Assembly (NCBI RefSeq): GCF_000091325.1
Contig: NC_014012.1
Span: 3,061,313 to 3,125,312 of the forward strand
Direction: 5' to 3'
From: Shewanella violacea DSS12
GTDB taxonomy: Bacteria; Pseudomonadota; Gammaproteobacteria; Enterobacterales; Shewanellaceae
Length of the DNA stretch: 64,000 nt
Positions within the stretch are counted from its first letter, which is position 1; every line of letters begins with the position of its first letter. The notes below the pieces were generated by a model. The model did no database searches, was not told the origin of the DNA, and saw nothing but the letters and a program-made list of their open reading frames with translations. The position numbers and the translations under genes were made by a program. This document shows positions 1-8,040 of the stretch, piece after piece.

Positions 1-190
1 CCGCATTACCATTACCAACTTGATCTATGGTGGCAATATTATCAACACTTTCGTCTGTTTGCGTCACTGTGGCTAAGTTGGTATTACCCGCTTGATTCAC
101 TGTCGCTGTGTTATCTGTACTCGCAGCGTTCGCACCAAATGATGCAAATAGTGCAGCCGAAACTAATAGCGCAATTTTAGAATGTTTCAT
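1..190 (-). CDS. Curlin-repeat (CsgA/CsgB-like) secreted protein, N-terminal part, runs off the left edge
   Basis: The reverse strand opens with ATG at 190 and stays open for 63 codons to the window edge. The first 22 or so residues are a Sec signal peptide (MKHSKIALLVSAALFA followed by a small-residue cleavage region). After it come repeats with the curlin pattern Q-x-G-x-x-N-x-A-x-x-x-Q: 'NQAGNTNLATVTQ' and then 'DQVGNGNA'. Curlin-repeat proteins are exported and assemble into extracellular amyloid fibres (curli) in biofilms. The partner genes (csgB, E, F, G) would lie outside the window, so I cannot say whether this is the major or the minor subunit. The family call rests on the repeat spacing and signal peptide; only the N-terminus is visible. 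Confidence 0.8.
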   Translation of the reverse strand, partial: MKHSKIALLVSAALFASFGANAASTDNTATVNQAGNTNLATVTQTDESVDNIATIDQVGNGNA

Positions 191-671
191 TCCCTGTTTT
201 CCTTTTCTATAGCTTAGTTAAAGGCTGACAAAGCGTTATCACAAATTAGCGAACTCACAAGGTCATACCGAGTTGTTAATTTAGAGCCGAAATGCCTCTA
301 AACATGTCCTACTGAAATCAATTATTGGCTCGATGATGAAACTCACTCCATTAGGCAGTAAAACGGACTGGGTTAAATTGTTATCGAGATTAATTGATGA
401 GTATTATGAGGAGTAACTTGGACAACAACATCCACCGCTAGTATTAACAAGACTTAACCAAAGGGATCAATTTGACAGAAAAATATAGACTTTAGGATTA
501 TGACGGATGCAACTTTAGATGTAGGTATTTTGAGGTTTATCTGTCGATTTGGATGTTGTTGAGAATTGAGTTTGAACGGATATAAAAACCCTAAAGTATT
601 TTAAGTCATTGTTTTTTACTTATTACAGCTGATTTAACCAGTTAAGCTTAGATCGGTACAGCCTCTGATTT
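191..671. other. Intergenic region, no gene seen
   Basis: About 480 bp between the curlin gene (reading left) and the 3' end of the kinase gene. It must hold the promoter of the curlin gene, but I could not pick one with confidence. A TTGACA (475-480) lies on the plus strand, where no gene follows, so I give it no weight. No convincing ORF, terminator or RNA gene is visible. Confidence 0.4.
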
Positions 672-2570
672 TTAGCTTAGCAATAAGAGTAACGTACTCA
701 AGCCAAACAATACTGAGACACCTTGCCAGAACCTCACGGGATCCCTCTCTAGTAATGAGCGCCCCACTTCAGGTTTATCCCAATTCACCAGTGGTTGATT
801 AAGTTCATATAACAATTCACTGGTATCAACCTGGCGACTAACGGGGTCGAAGCTTAAGGCCTTCTTTAATGGTGGGTCCATCCACAAGGGAATAAGAGGA
901 TTGAGTTCATAGCTCGGGATATAAACCAGCTTGAGGTAATCTTGTTTGGTGCGACATTGTGCTAATTTTCCTTTAAAGGGCAACTTGCCGGTGAGCATTT
1001 CGAAGGTGATCACCGCCATGGAAAATAGGTCGGCTTTGTTGGTTACCCGATAGCCCAATACACTCTCGGGAGCGGAATAGTCTGCCGTACCTAAGATACT
1101 ATCCCGTTGAAGTGGGGTGGCAATCTCGGCGATTCCCTTGATATGACAAGAGCCAAAATCGATAAGTTTAATCTGGCCCTCATAAGTCAGTAAAATATTA
1201 TCGGGTTTAAGATCTTGGTGTATGGTTTCCTTACGATGAAACGCCCTCACCCCAGACTCTATCTGTTTTAACAGCGGCAAGACCTCCTGCACCGAAGCCT
1301 TAGGATTACGCGTTATCCAGGTACTCAATGACATGCCGTTGAGGTGCTCTGTAACATAGTAAAGCGCACTTTTGGCCCGGTCCCTGTCTAATAACTTGAC
1401 CACATTCGGGCTATTTATCCTGTGGCCTATCCAACTCTCCAGCATAAAACGTTCTATATAGGCCGCGTCATCGAGATAATTAACCGATGGCGTCTTGATG
1501 CAACGCTTGTTGCCATCAGCGTCGGATGCCAGATATACCTGACTGCGCTGACTCTGGTGTAAAATCTGTTCAATCAGATAACCGTCTAACTTCATCCCCT
1601 CTGACAATGGAGGCGGAAACGGTAACTTAGATAGCCTCTGATAGAGGTCGTCGATATTTAACTTAGGCAATGTGTCTATGGACAGAAGCTGACAGCTGAC
1701 ATTATCTAAACTGCCCGCATCGATTGCCTGAGAGCACAATAACCTGCAAAACTCATCGTGATCGATTGCGGCATCTGACTCTGGTTTATACTCTGATTTA
1801 TAATTTGAAGTAGACATAAACTCAGACAGTTTAACAGCCAAGTCTTGATCACAAATAACATCATGAATGCCGTCTGTGGTCAGCAGATAGAGATCGCCCC
1901 GCACTAACTCGAGCTTGCGATAATCCACGTCCAGTTTCACATCTAGACCTAATGCCCGTGCCAGATAGCGCTTGTCTTTGCCAAGTACTGTCACATGGTC
2001 CCGGCTCAGGCGCTCAAGCTTGCCGGCTCTGAATCGATAGGCTCTAGAATCACCAACATGGAGCAGATAAGCACTGCATGACTTAAAAATAAGGGCGGTA
2101 AAGGTACATACATAGCCCCGCTGGGCCTCACGATAATCCTGGCCTAGACCATAGAGCCAACGATTCAGTGCAGTGAGTACCTGAGAGCTAGATTTCTCGA
2201 CGCTCCAGGTATCCGGCGTCGAATAATAATCAGAGATGAAATTACTGATGCTTATGCTGCTGGCTTTCTCTGCCGCTTCTGCGGCGCTCACCCCATCACA
2301 AATTACCGATACAGCCCCCTTAGTTGTCAGCATCAAGCCATCTGGGATACGAATGCCGATAGCATCTTCATTGGTGGATTTAGCACCTTGTGCAGAGCAC
2401 TGACCCGCTCCAATTTCAAGCTCGCCATTCAAAGGTAGATCTCCATTTGAAGCAGGCTCCCTACCTAAGCTCGGCTCCTCACATAAAACAGGCTCAGGTT
2501 TAGAGGTTAAATCATCTTCAACCAGACTCTTACTCAATGACGCTGCGCTCGATGCTGACATAATACCCAT
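672..2570 (-). CDS. Fused PP2C-type phosphatase / Ser-Thr protein kinase with C-terminal membrane anchor
   Basis: 632 residues with two signalling domains. Residues ~52-300 are a PP2C phosphatase with its metal-binding motifs: NED (67-69), CDGV (91-94), GDSRAY (173-178), TTDG (231-234) and DN (289-290). Residues ~330-590 are a eukaryote-like kinase: the probable ATP lysine K359, catalytic loop HQDLKPDN (451-458), DFG (471-473) and activation segment GTADYSAPE (494-502). The glycine-rich loop is degenerate (LHQSQRSQVYLA). A hydrophobic stretch at 614-632 probably anchors the protein. It is the last gene of nirB-nirD-transporter-kinase, 24 nt after the transporter. In Pseudomonas a Ser/Thr kinase gene also sits between nirB and the nitrate transporter, so the link to nitrate assimilation is conserved; the target is unknown. 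An in-frame ATG at 2561 has better spacing to the GAGGGA upstream and may be the true start. Confidence 0.9.
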   Translation of the reverse strand: MGIMSASSAASLSKSLVEDDLTSKPEPVLCEEPSLGREPASNGDLPLNGELEIGAGQCSAQGAKSTNEDAIGIRIPDGLMLTTKGAVSVICDGVSAAEAAEKASSISISNFISDYYSTPDTWSVEKSSSQVLTALNRWLYGLGQDYREAQRGYVCTFTALIFKSCSAYLLHVGDSRAYRFRAGKLERLSRDHVTVLGKDKRYLARALGLDVKLDVDYRKLELVRGDLYLLTTDGIHDVICDQDLAVKLSEFMSTSNYKSEYKPESDAAIDHDEFCRLLCSQAIDAGSLDNVSCQLLSIDTLPKLNIDDLYQRLSKLPFPPPLSEGMKLDGYLIEQILHQSQRSQVYLASDADGNKRCIKTPSVNYLDDAAYIERFMLESWIGHRINSPNVVKLLDRDRAKSALYYVTEHLNGMSLSTWITRNPKASVQEVLPLLKQIESGVRAFHRKETIHQDLKPDNILLTYEGQIKLIDFGSCHIKGIAEIATPLQRDSILGTADYSAPESVLGYRVTNKADLFSMAVITFEMLTGKLPFKGKLAQCRTKQDYLKLVYIPSYELNPLIPLWMDPPLKKALSFDPVSRQVDTSELLYELNQPLVNWDKPEVGRSLLERDPVRFWQGVSVLFGLSTLLLLLS

Positions 2571-2594
2571 TCCCTCTTTATGCTTAGTGCTTAG

Positions 2595-4064
2595 TTAATT
2601 GACACTGATTAAGGTCACTTCACCGTCCTCATTCACTTCGGCGATATGTCCCTTAGGCTCAGTAAGAAATAGCAGACTCACAAGGCCCAGCACAGCACTG
2701 GCTGCAATAACATAGAAGAAGATTTGCGTAGATACCATAGAGTAGACCGTCAGGAAAAATACTGCCCCAACATTGCCATAGGCTCCGGTCATGCCGGCAA
2801 TCTGACCGGTCAATCGGCGCTTAATCAAGGGAACGGCAGCAAAGACAGCCCCTTCACCCCCTTGAACAAAGAAAGAACAAGTCATCACCATGATCACTGC
2901 CAAAGGTAACGCCCAATCTGAGGTGATCTGTGCCATACCAAGGTAACCCAGAGCCAGGCCTGCGGTCAAAATCATCAGGGTTGGCTTACGACCGAATCGA
3001 TCACTTATCCAGCCACCGCCAGGGCGCGAGACCAGATTCATAAAGGCATAAGTGGAGGCCAACATGCCGGCCTGAGTCAGTCCAAGCTCGAAAGTTTCGG
3101 CAAAATACAGGGGCAACATAGACACCACGGCGAGCTCTGAACCAAAGGTCGAGAAATACAGCACATTTAATACCGCAACTTGCTTAAAGGGATAGCGCTC
3201 AAACTCGGGCACCGGACCCGCGAAAATATGCTTGTTCACCTGATAGGTTTGATACAAGTCGACCATTAACACAGCAACCAAGATGCCATAGATACCATAG
3301 ACCTCCATCTGAGTGAACATGCCGACGCCAGCTGGTGATAGCTTCCAGCCGAGTAATGCTAAGGTGGCATACATGGGCAATTTCATCAGAACCAGCAGGG
3401 CTAAATCACCCTTACTTGTCACTTCCAGGGCGCCCGCCTTCTTGGGCTTAAAGTAGGTAGAACCCTTAGGCGTATCGGAAACATTGAAGTAATAAATAAA
3501 GGCGAACACAAAGCTCATCACACCCGTTAATCCTATTGCATATCTCCAGCCATTATCTCCACCAAAAGCGATAGCTATAACGGGCAAGGTAAACGCGGCG
3601 GCTGCCGAGCCAAAATTACCCCAACCACCATAGATCCCTTCGGCCGTTCCCAGCTCTTTGGCCGGAAACCATTCGCTCACCATACGAATACCGATAACAA
3701 ATCCTGCACCGATAAAGCCAAGTAGGAAGCGCGCCAAGGCTAGCTGCTCGAAGGTTTCTCCTAGTGCGAACATGAAACAGGGAAAGCTACACAAGATTAG
3801 CAGCGCCGAATAGGTCAGTCTGGGGCCATATTTATCGGTCACCATGCCTATGATGATCCTCGCGGGGATCGTTAATGCCACATTCAGAATAAGCAGTGTT
3901 TTAATCTGCTCATTGGTTAATCCCAGACTCAGGGCAATGACCCCCATCAGTGGCGCGGCATTAAACCAAACCATAAAACTGACGAAGAAGGCCATCCAGC
4001 TGAGGTGCATTATTTTCATTTTCCCCGAGAAGGAGAAAATATTAAATTTATCAGAACTCATCAT
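2595..4064 (-). CDS. nasA: Nitrate/nitrite MFS transporter (NarK/NasA family)
   Basis: 489-residue major facilitator protein with about 12 membrane segments. It carries the two nitrate-signature motifs of the NNP family, GGWGNFGSAAAAF near residue 145 and GAYGNVGAVFF near residue 430, and the conserved arginine in the helix GFVIGIRMVSEW that contacts nitrate in NarK structures. It imports nitrate and/or nitrite for assimilation. It begins 7 nt after nirD with AAGGCGG just upstream of the double ATG, so it is translated from the nirBD message. Gene names for this family vary (nasA, narK, nrtP). The assimilatory role is inferred from the operon rather than from the protein itself. Confidence 0.93.
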   Translation of the reverse strand: MMSSDKFNIFSFSGKMKIMHLSWMAFFVSFMVWFNAAPLMGVIALSLGLTNEQIKTLLILNVALTIPARIIIGMVTDKYGPRLTYSALLILCSFPCFMFALGETFEQLALARFLLGFIGAGFVIGIRMVSEWFPAKELGTAEGIYGGWGNFGSAAAAFTLPVIAIAFGGDNGWRYAIGLTGVMSFVFAFIYYFNVSDTPKGSTYFKPKKAGALEVTSKGDLALLVLMKLPMYATLALLGWKLSPAGVGMFTQMEVYGIYGILVAVLMVDLYQTYQVNKHIFAGPVPEFERYPFKQVAVLNVLYFSTFGSELAVVSMLPLYFAETFELGLTQAGMLASTYAFMNLVSRPGGGWISDRFGRKPTLMILTAGLALGYLGMAQITSDWALPLAVIMVMTCSFFVQGGEGAVFAAVPLIKRRLTGQIAGMTGAYGNVGAVFFLTVYSMVSTQIFFYVIAASAVLGLVSLLFLTEPKGHIAEVNEDGEVTLISVN

Positions 4065-4071
4065 AACCGCC

Positions 4072-4425
4072 TTATACTAATGAATTATTACCAGAACTGT
4101 CATGGATGCTTTTCACGAGCACCTTGCCGGCTTCGCACTTGATCTGGTAGACCTCGACACTTAAGGACTCATCTTCGATACAAGAGCCATCTCGCAAACT
4201 GTAATGTTGTTTATACAGAGGCGATGCGACAAAAATATCCCCTTCGAGATCACAGATAAGCCCACGGGACAGTAGACTCACGCCGGTGGCTGGGTCGGTA
4301 TTATCCAGAGCAAATAACCCTAGCTCACCTAAGTTAAAAATGGCGATGGCCCTGTCTTCAAACCAAGCCGCAACGCCGCCAAATTCAGGCAAGGCTTTTT
4401 CTTCACAAATATTGACCCAATTCAT
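4072..4425 (-). CDS. nirD: NADH-dependent nitrite reductase small subunit NirD
   Basis: 117 residues, close to the ~108 of enteric NirD. It has the Rieske-like beta fold signature (FALDNTDPATGVSLLSRGL, then a DIFVASPLYKQHYSL block) but none of the Cys/His cluster ligands of true Rieske proteins, as is normal for NirD. It assists NirB in reducing nitrite to ammonium in the cytoplasm. It follows nirB after 27 nt and precedes the transporter by 7 nt, so all are one operon. Confidence 0.93.
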   Translation of the reverse strand: MNWVNICEEKALPEFGGVAAWFEDRAIAIFNLGELGLFALDNTDPATGVSLLSRGLICDLEGDIFVASPLYKQHYSLRDGSCIEDESLSVEVYQIKCEAGKVLVKSIHDSSGNNSLV

Positions 4426-4452
4426 ACTTCTTACTCCTTTAAGCCAATGGCC

Positions 4453-7077
4453 TTACTTAGATAATTCAACTAGCTCGACGTTTGGGGATGCATCACTGGG
4501 CAGATTAGTCACGGCAATCGTGCCTACTGAGCCCGCAGGGAAACGTTGTCCTCGGCTATAGCGATACTGATCTACATTCACTTGGGGCATTTTTTCAGGG
4601 TTAACGAATTCACTAAATCGAGATAAAAACTCAGGATTTTCCAGGCTGGTTCGCCACTCACACTGATAAGTCGAGACGACTTTCTCCATCTGAGTTTCCA
4701 GCTCTGCGGCAACTCCCAGACAATCATCTATGACCACAGATTTAAGATAATCCAAACCTCCCTCTAAAGACTCAAGCCACACGGAAGTGCGTTGCAAGCG
4801 TGCGGCAGTCTTGGCGTAGAAGATCAAAATACGGTCGATATAGGTCACCAAATCTGCTGTCGATAAGTCGGTTGCAAAAAGATCCCCATGACGAGGACGC
4901 ATGCCTCCGTTGCCACCCACGAACAGGTTCCAGCCCTTGTCGCTGGCTATCACACCGATATCTTTACTCTGGGCCTCGGCACATTCTCGGGTACAGCCCG
5001 ATACCGCAAATTTGATCTTATGTGGCGCACGTAGTCCCTTGTAGCGATTCTCTAGGTCTATGGCTAAACTGATTGAATCTTGGACACCATAGCGGCACCA
5101 AGTGCTGCCGACACAGGACTTAACCGTTCTTAAAGACTTGCCATAGGCATGGCCCGTCTCGAATCCCTGTTCAATCAATTCTTGCCATATCATGGGCAAT
5201 TCAGAGAGCTGAGCCCCGAAGAGATCGATGCGTTGTCCACCGGTGATCTTGGTGTAGAGATCGTGGCGCTTAGCAATCTCGCCCAGGGCGATTAACTTGT
5301 CTGGGGTAATTTCGCCGCCGGCGATACGAGGCACCACAGAGTAAGAACCATCTTTCTGAAGATTGCCCAGATAGGCATCATTGGTGTCTTGCAGGTTGGC
5401 ATGTTGAACCTTGAGTACATATTCGTTATCTAAGGTGGCAAATATCGAGGCGGCAACAGGTTTACAGATATCACAACCTAGAGCCACAGCGGCAGCTTCC
5501 CCCTTACCATGAGCCTTAATTAGGGTGGTAAAATCACCTATCTCCTCAACCTGACAAAGATGAAACAGCTCCTGTCTGTCGTATTCAAAATGACAACAGA
5601 TCCCCTTCTCAGTCTCTAAGCCTTGCTCTTCCATGGTCTGAGTGATCACACTCTGAACCAAGGCGCTACAACCACCACAACCTGACGCTGCTTTAGTGCA
5701 GGCCTTCACTTCCGCCAGACTATGGGATCCAGCCTGAACGCTCGCGACTAGGTCTGCCTTAGTCACCTGATGACAGGAACAGATAATCGCGTTATCTTTC
5801 ATCACGATACTGGCGCCTTCTTCGCGCTGTAGCAAGTCGACAGCGGGCCCTTCCAGCTCATCACCGGACAAGTATTGATTCAGCAGCAGATTGTAATCGC
5901 TGGCATCCCCCACCAAAACAGCGCCTTTGAGATAACGGCCTGATTCATCTAACCAGAGCTTCTTATAGGTACCGGCTTGATTATCGGTAAGCTCGACAAA
6001 TTGTGCCTTATCAAACCCACGGCTCTCACCGATTGAAGCAACGTCCACCCCAAGCAACTTAAGCTTAGTGCTCATATCGGCGCCTTCGAACTTCACTAAG
6101 CTCGAAGATGTGTCAGCCTTGTTAGCACCAGCGTTAATATGAGATACCGCCGCCCTCGCCATCTGATAACCCGGCGCCACCAGCCCGAATATTCTCTGCT
6201 GCCAGAGGGCACACTCGCCTATGGCGTAAACATCATCGGCTGATGTTAAACAGAAATCATTTATGACTATGCCGCCACGCTCGCCCACTTCTATACCGCT
6301 TTGCCTGGCTAGACTGTCCTGGGGACGAATACCGGCAGAGAAGACAATCATGTCAGTTTCAAGATAGGTATCATCATTGAAATTCATCCGATGCAGCGCC
6401 GACTCACCGGCGACAATAGCCGTGGTCGCCTTGCTGGTATGCACAGATACACCCAAGTGCTCAATCTTGTGACGCAAAAGGTCACCCGCCTTATCATTGA
6501 GCTGTACTGGCATCAACTGAGATGCAAACTCAACAACATGAGTCTCTAAGCCTAAGGTCAATAAGGCATTGGCGGCTTCTAATCCCAGTAAGCCACCCCC
6601 TATCACCACTCCGGATGTGGATTTCTCGGCGGCTTGCTGTATCTGCTCTAGATCTTCTATGGTGCGATACACCATGCACTGGGGCCTGTCTTTACCCTCG
6701 ATAGGTGGCACAAAAGGGTAAGAACCCGTAGCTAACACGAGTTTGTCATAAAACCAAAAATCGCCATCTTGGGTATGCAGGCATTTATTCTCGGTATCGA
6801 GCCCGGTCACCTCTTTACCCAAGTGTAAGGTCACTCCCTGTTTGGCGTAGATATCGACATTTGCCAGCATTAAACTAGCGGCACTGCCTGTCTCGAAATA
6901 TTTAGACAGCTGCACCCTGTCATAGGCAGCGACTTGTTCACTGCCAAATACCACTATTTGAAAGTGTTCATTGAGTCCTTGATCGCAAAGCTGCTCTATA
7001 AAATGATGGCCAACCATGCCGTTACCCACGACGAGTAACCTAGGCTTACGCTCCAAATCTGTTTTTGCACAACCCAT
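4453..7077 (-). CDS. nirB: NADH-dependent nitrite reductase large subunit NirB
   Basis: 874 residues. The order of domains is: an FAD/NAD(P)H pyridine-nucleotide reductase module (VGNGMVG near 17-23, second Rossmann motif VIGGGLLGLEAA near 160), a BFD-type [2Fe-2S] domain (CSCHQV ... CTKAASGCGGC, ~432-470), and a siroheme/[4Fe-4S] nitrite/sulfite reductase half with the cluster ligands C655, C661, C695 and C699 (C-X5-C and C-X3-C). The enzyme reduces nitrite by six electrons to ammonium using NADH. The ATG at 7077 has GGGGAG five bases upstream. Transcription probably starts near 7207 at a sigma-54 promoter and passes a leader terminator (see those entries). Confidence 0.96.
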   Translation of the reverse strand: MGCAKTDLERKPRLLVVGNGMVGHHFIEQLCDQGLNEHFQIVVFGSEQVAAYDRVQLSKYFETGSAASLMLANVDIYAKQGVTLHLGKEVTGLDTENKCLHTQDGDFWFYDKLVLATGSYPFVPPIEGKDRPQCMVYRTIEDLEQIQQAAEKSTSGVVIGGGLLGLEAANALLTLGLETHVVEFASQLMPVQLNDKAGDLLRHKIEHLGVSVHTSKATTAIVAGESALHRMNFNDDTYLETDMIVFSAGIRPQDSLARQSGIEVGERGGIVINDFCLTSADDVYAIGECALWQQRIFGLVAPGYQMARAAVSHINAGANKADTSSSLVKFEGADMSTKLKLLGVDVASIGESRGFDKAQFVELTDNQAGTYKKLWLDESGRYLKGAVLVGDASDYNLLLNQYLSGDELEGPAVDLLQREEGASIVMKDNAIICSCHQVTKADLVASVQAGSHSLAEVKACTKAASGCGGCSALVQSVITQTMEEQGLETEKGICCHFEYDRQELFHLCQVEEIGDFTTLIKAHGKGEAAAVALGCDICKPVAASIFATLDNEYVLKVQHANLQDTNDAYLGNLQKDGSYSVVPRIAGGEITPDKLIALGEIAKRHDLYTKITGGQRIDLFGAQLSELPMIWQELIEQGFETGHAYGKSLRTVKSCVGSTWCRYGVQDSISLAIDLENRYKGLRAPHKIKFAVSGCTRECAEAQSKDIGVIASDKGWNLFVGGNGGMRPRHGDLFATDLSTADLVTYIDRILIFYAKTAARLQRTSVWLESLEGGLDYLKSVVIDDCLGVAAELETQMEKVVSTYQCEWRTSLENPEFLSRFSEFVNPEKMPQVNVDQYRYSRGQRFPAGSVGTIAVTNLPSDASPNVELVELSK

Positions 7078-7116
7078 AACACACTCCCCATCTCTTTTTT
7101 AACCTGCGGAACTAAC

Positions 7117-7153
7117 AAAAAGGCGCCATGCTCTCAAATGAGAACATGGCGCC
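7117..7153 (-). terminator. Intrinsic terminator in the nirB leader (probable attenuator)
   Basis: On the minus strand 7153-7122 folds into a 14-bp stem (GGCGCCATG, one U-G wobble, then UCUC) closed by a 4-nt AUUU loop. A run of five T follows at 7121-7117. It stands about 40 nt before the nirB start codon and after the proposed promoter, so it would stop transcription before nirB unless prevented. The nasF leader of Klebsiella and the nasA leader of Azotobacter are built the same way and are antiterminated by ANTAR proteins (NasR, NasT). The ANTAR gene here lies directly upstream. I could not draw the paired ANTAR hexaloop hairpins with confidence. Confidence 0.85.
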
Positions 7154-7217
7154 ATTGCCGATTAGATCCGAATTTTTATTTACTTATTGTCTTCTAGCTT
7201 ACTACTTTATTACTTAC

Positions 7218-7233
7218 TGCAGTGATTATGCCA
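7218..7233 (-). promoter_or_regulatory. Sigma-54 promoter of nirB
   Basis: Read on the minus strand the site is TGGCATAATCACTGCA: GG and GC separated by exactly 10 bases, matching TGGCAC-N5-TTGCA at all but two of the conserved positions. A start near 7207 gives a ~130-nt leader containing the terminator at 7153-7117. Confidence 0.72.
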
Positions 7234-7325
7234 ACAAACTATCAGCGCCAAAGTGTTGATAATTAAAGAATTAAATAACTGGCTAGTAAAAGGGGAAATG
7301 AGTGAGCGCACAACCAAGGCGCTTC

Positions 7326-7342
7326 TGCACCATTTTGGGCGG
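7326..7342 (-). promoter_or_regulatory. NtrC-like enhancer site upstream of nirB
   Basis: The minus-strand sequence CCGCCCAAAATGGTGCA matches the classical NtrC site TGCACTAAAATGGTGCA at 12 of 17 positions, with the right half perfect. It lies 93-109 bp upstream of the -24 element, the usual enhancer distance. Confidence 0.55.
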
Positions 7343-7398
7343 AATTGAAATGATGAGAGTTGAAAGGTAACTGTAGATAAATGAAAGCTTAGCTTAAT

Positions 7399-8040
7399 TT
7401 AGTTTAGGGGTAATTGTTGAACCAGCTGCTCAACAGAGATCCCGCTGTCCATCGCCTGTTTTTGCAAGAGTTTATGGGCTTGAGATTCACTCAATCCGTT
7501 TTGTTGAAGTCTTGCCTTCACCTTGGCCAGTAATTTTTGTGCCTCCAATGATGATTCTAATTGGAGGATCTTCTCTTGCTGCTCATTGGCCAGGCTGAAC
7601 CTTAGTTTTGCCAGTTCTATGACCTGCTCTAGTCTAGCGGGATCAAACTCACCGGGTACGAATGTCACCCTGCCACATTCTAGTAATCTGGTCAGATCCT
7701 CAGCCTGCCAACACTTGGCATTCACCACCAGCGGAATGGGAGAGAATTGCATCAGGCGTAACAAGACGCCTAGATCCACATTGGATAATTCTGAGCAAAA
7801 ATACAGCAGCAGATCACCATCAAGCCTAAGATGTATTCGTTCAATATCTCGTAAAAGACTCAATGAGATCACTTGCCCAGAAATAGCCGCTAAGGTTTTT
7901 TCAATGCTTTCTGCTGGTCCACTCGAGGGAGTCGAGGATAACGAACCCGTATTTGATGATGAGATAAGCTCTTTATTGGAAGCCCTAGTGTCCTTGAACT
8001 CCATGGCAGAAAATGAATTAAAACAGGTATAAATAGTCAT
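7399..8040 (-). CDS. nasT: ANTAR-domain transcription antiterminator, NasT-like
   Basis: 213 residues from the ATG at 8040. That start overlaps the upstream stop as ATGA and has GGAGG five bases before it; a longer frame to 8094 is less likely. The last ~55 residues are an ANTAR domain (LEAQKLLAKVKARLQ, then LSESQAHKLLQKQAMDSGIS), an RNA-binding antiterminator fold, preceded by a coiled-coil linker. The N-terminal ~130 residues look like a degenerate receiver: I cannot find a convincing phospho-acceptor aspartate in a beta-3 context. ANTAR proteins of this kind antiterminate nitrate-assimilation leaders, and a terminator stands in front of nirB next door. The usual nitrate-sensing partner NasS is not in the window. 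Confidence 0.85.
   Translation of the reverse strand: MTIYTCFNSFSAMEFKDTRASNKELISSSNTGSLSSTPSSGPAESIEKTLAAISGQVISLSLLRDIERIHLRLDGDLLLYFCSELSNVDLGVLLRLMQFSPIPLVVNAKCWQAEDLTRLLECGRVTFVPGEFDPARLEQVIELAKLRFSLANEQQEKILQLESSLEAQKLLAKVKARLQQNGLSESQAHKLLQKQAMDSGISVEQLVQQLPLN

Noticed and set aside
5000..7000. Many open frames on the plus strand inside nirB
   Set aside because: They are antisense shadows of a strongly conserved gene, without RBS or recognisable motifs. The same holds for antisense frames in the TCA, nitrate reductase and msbA genes.
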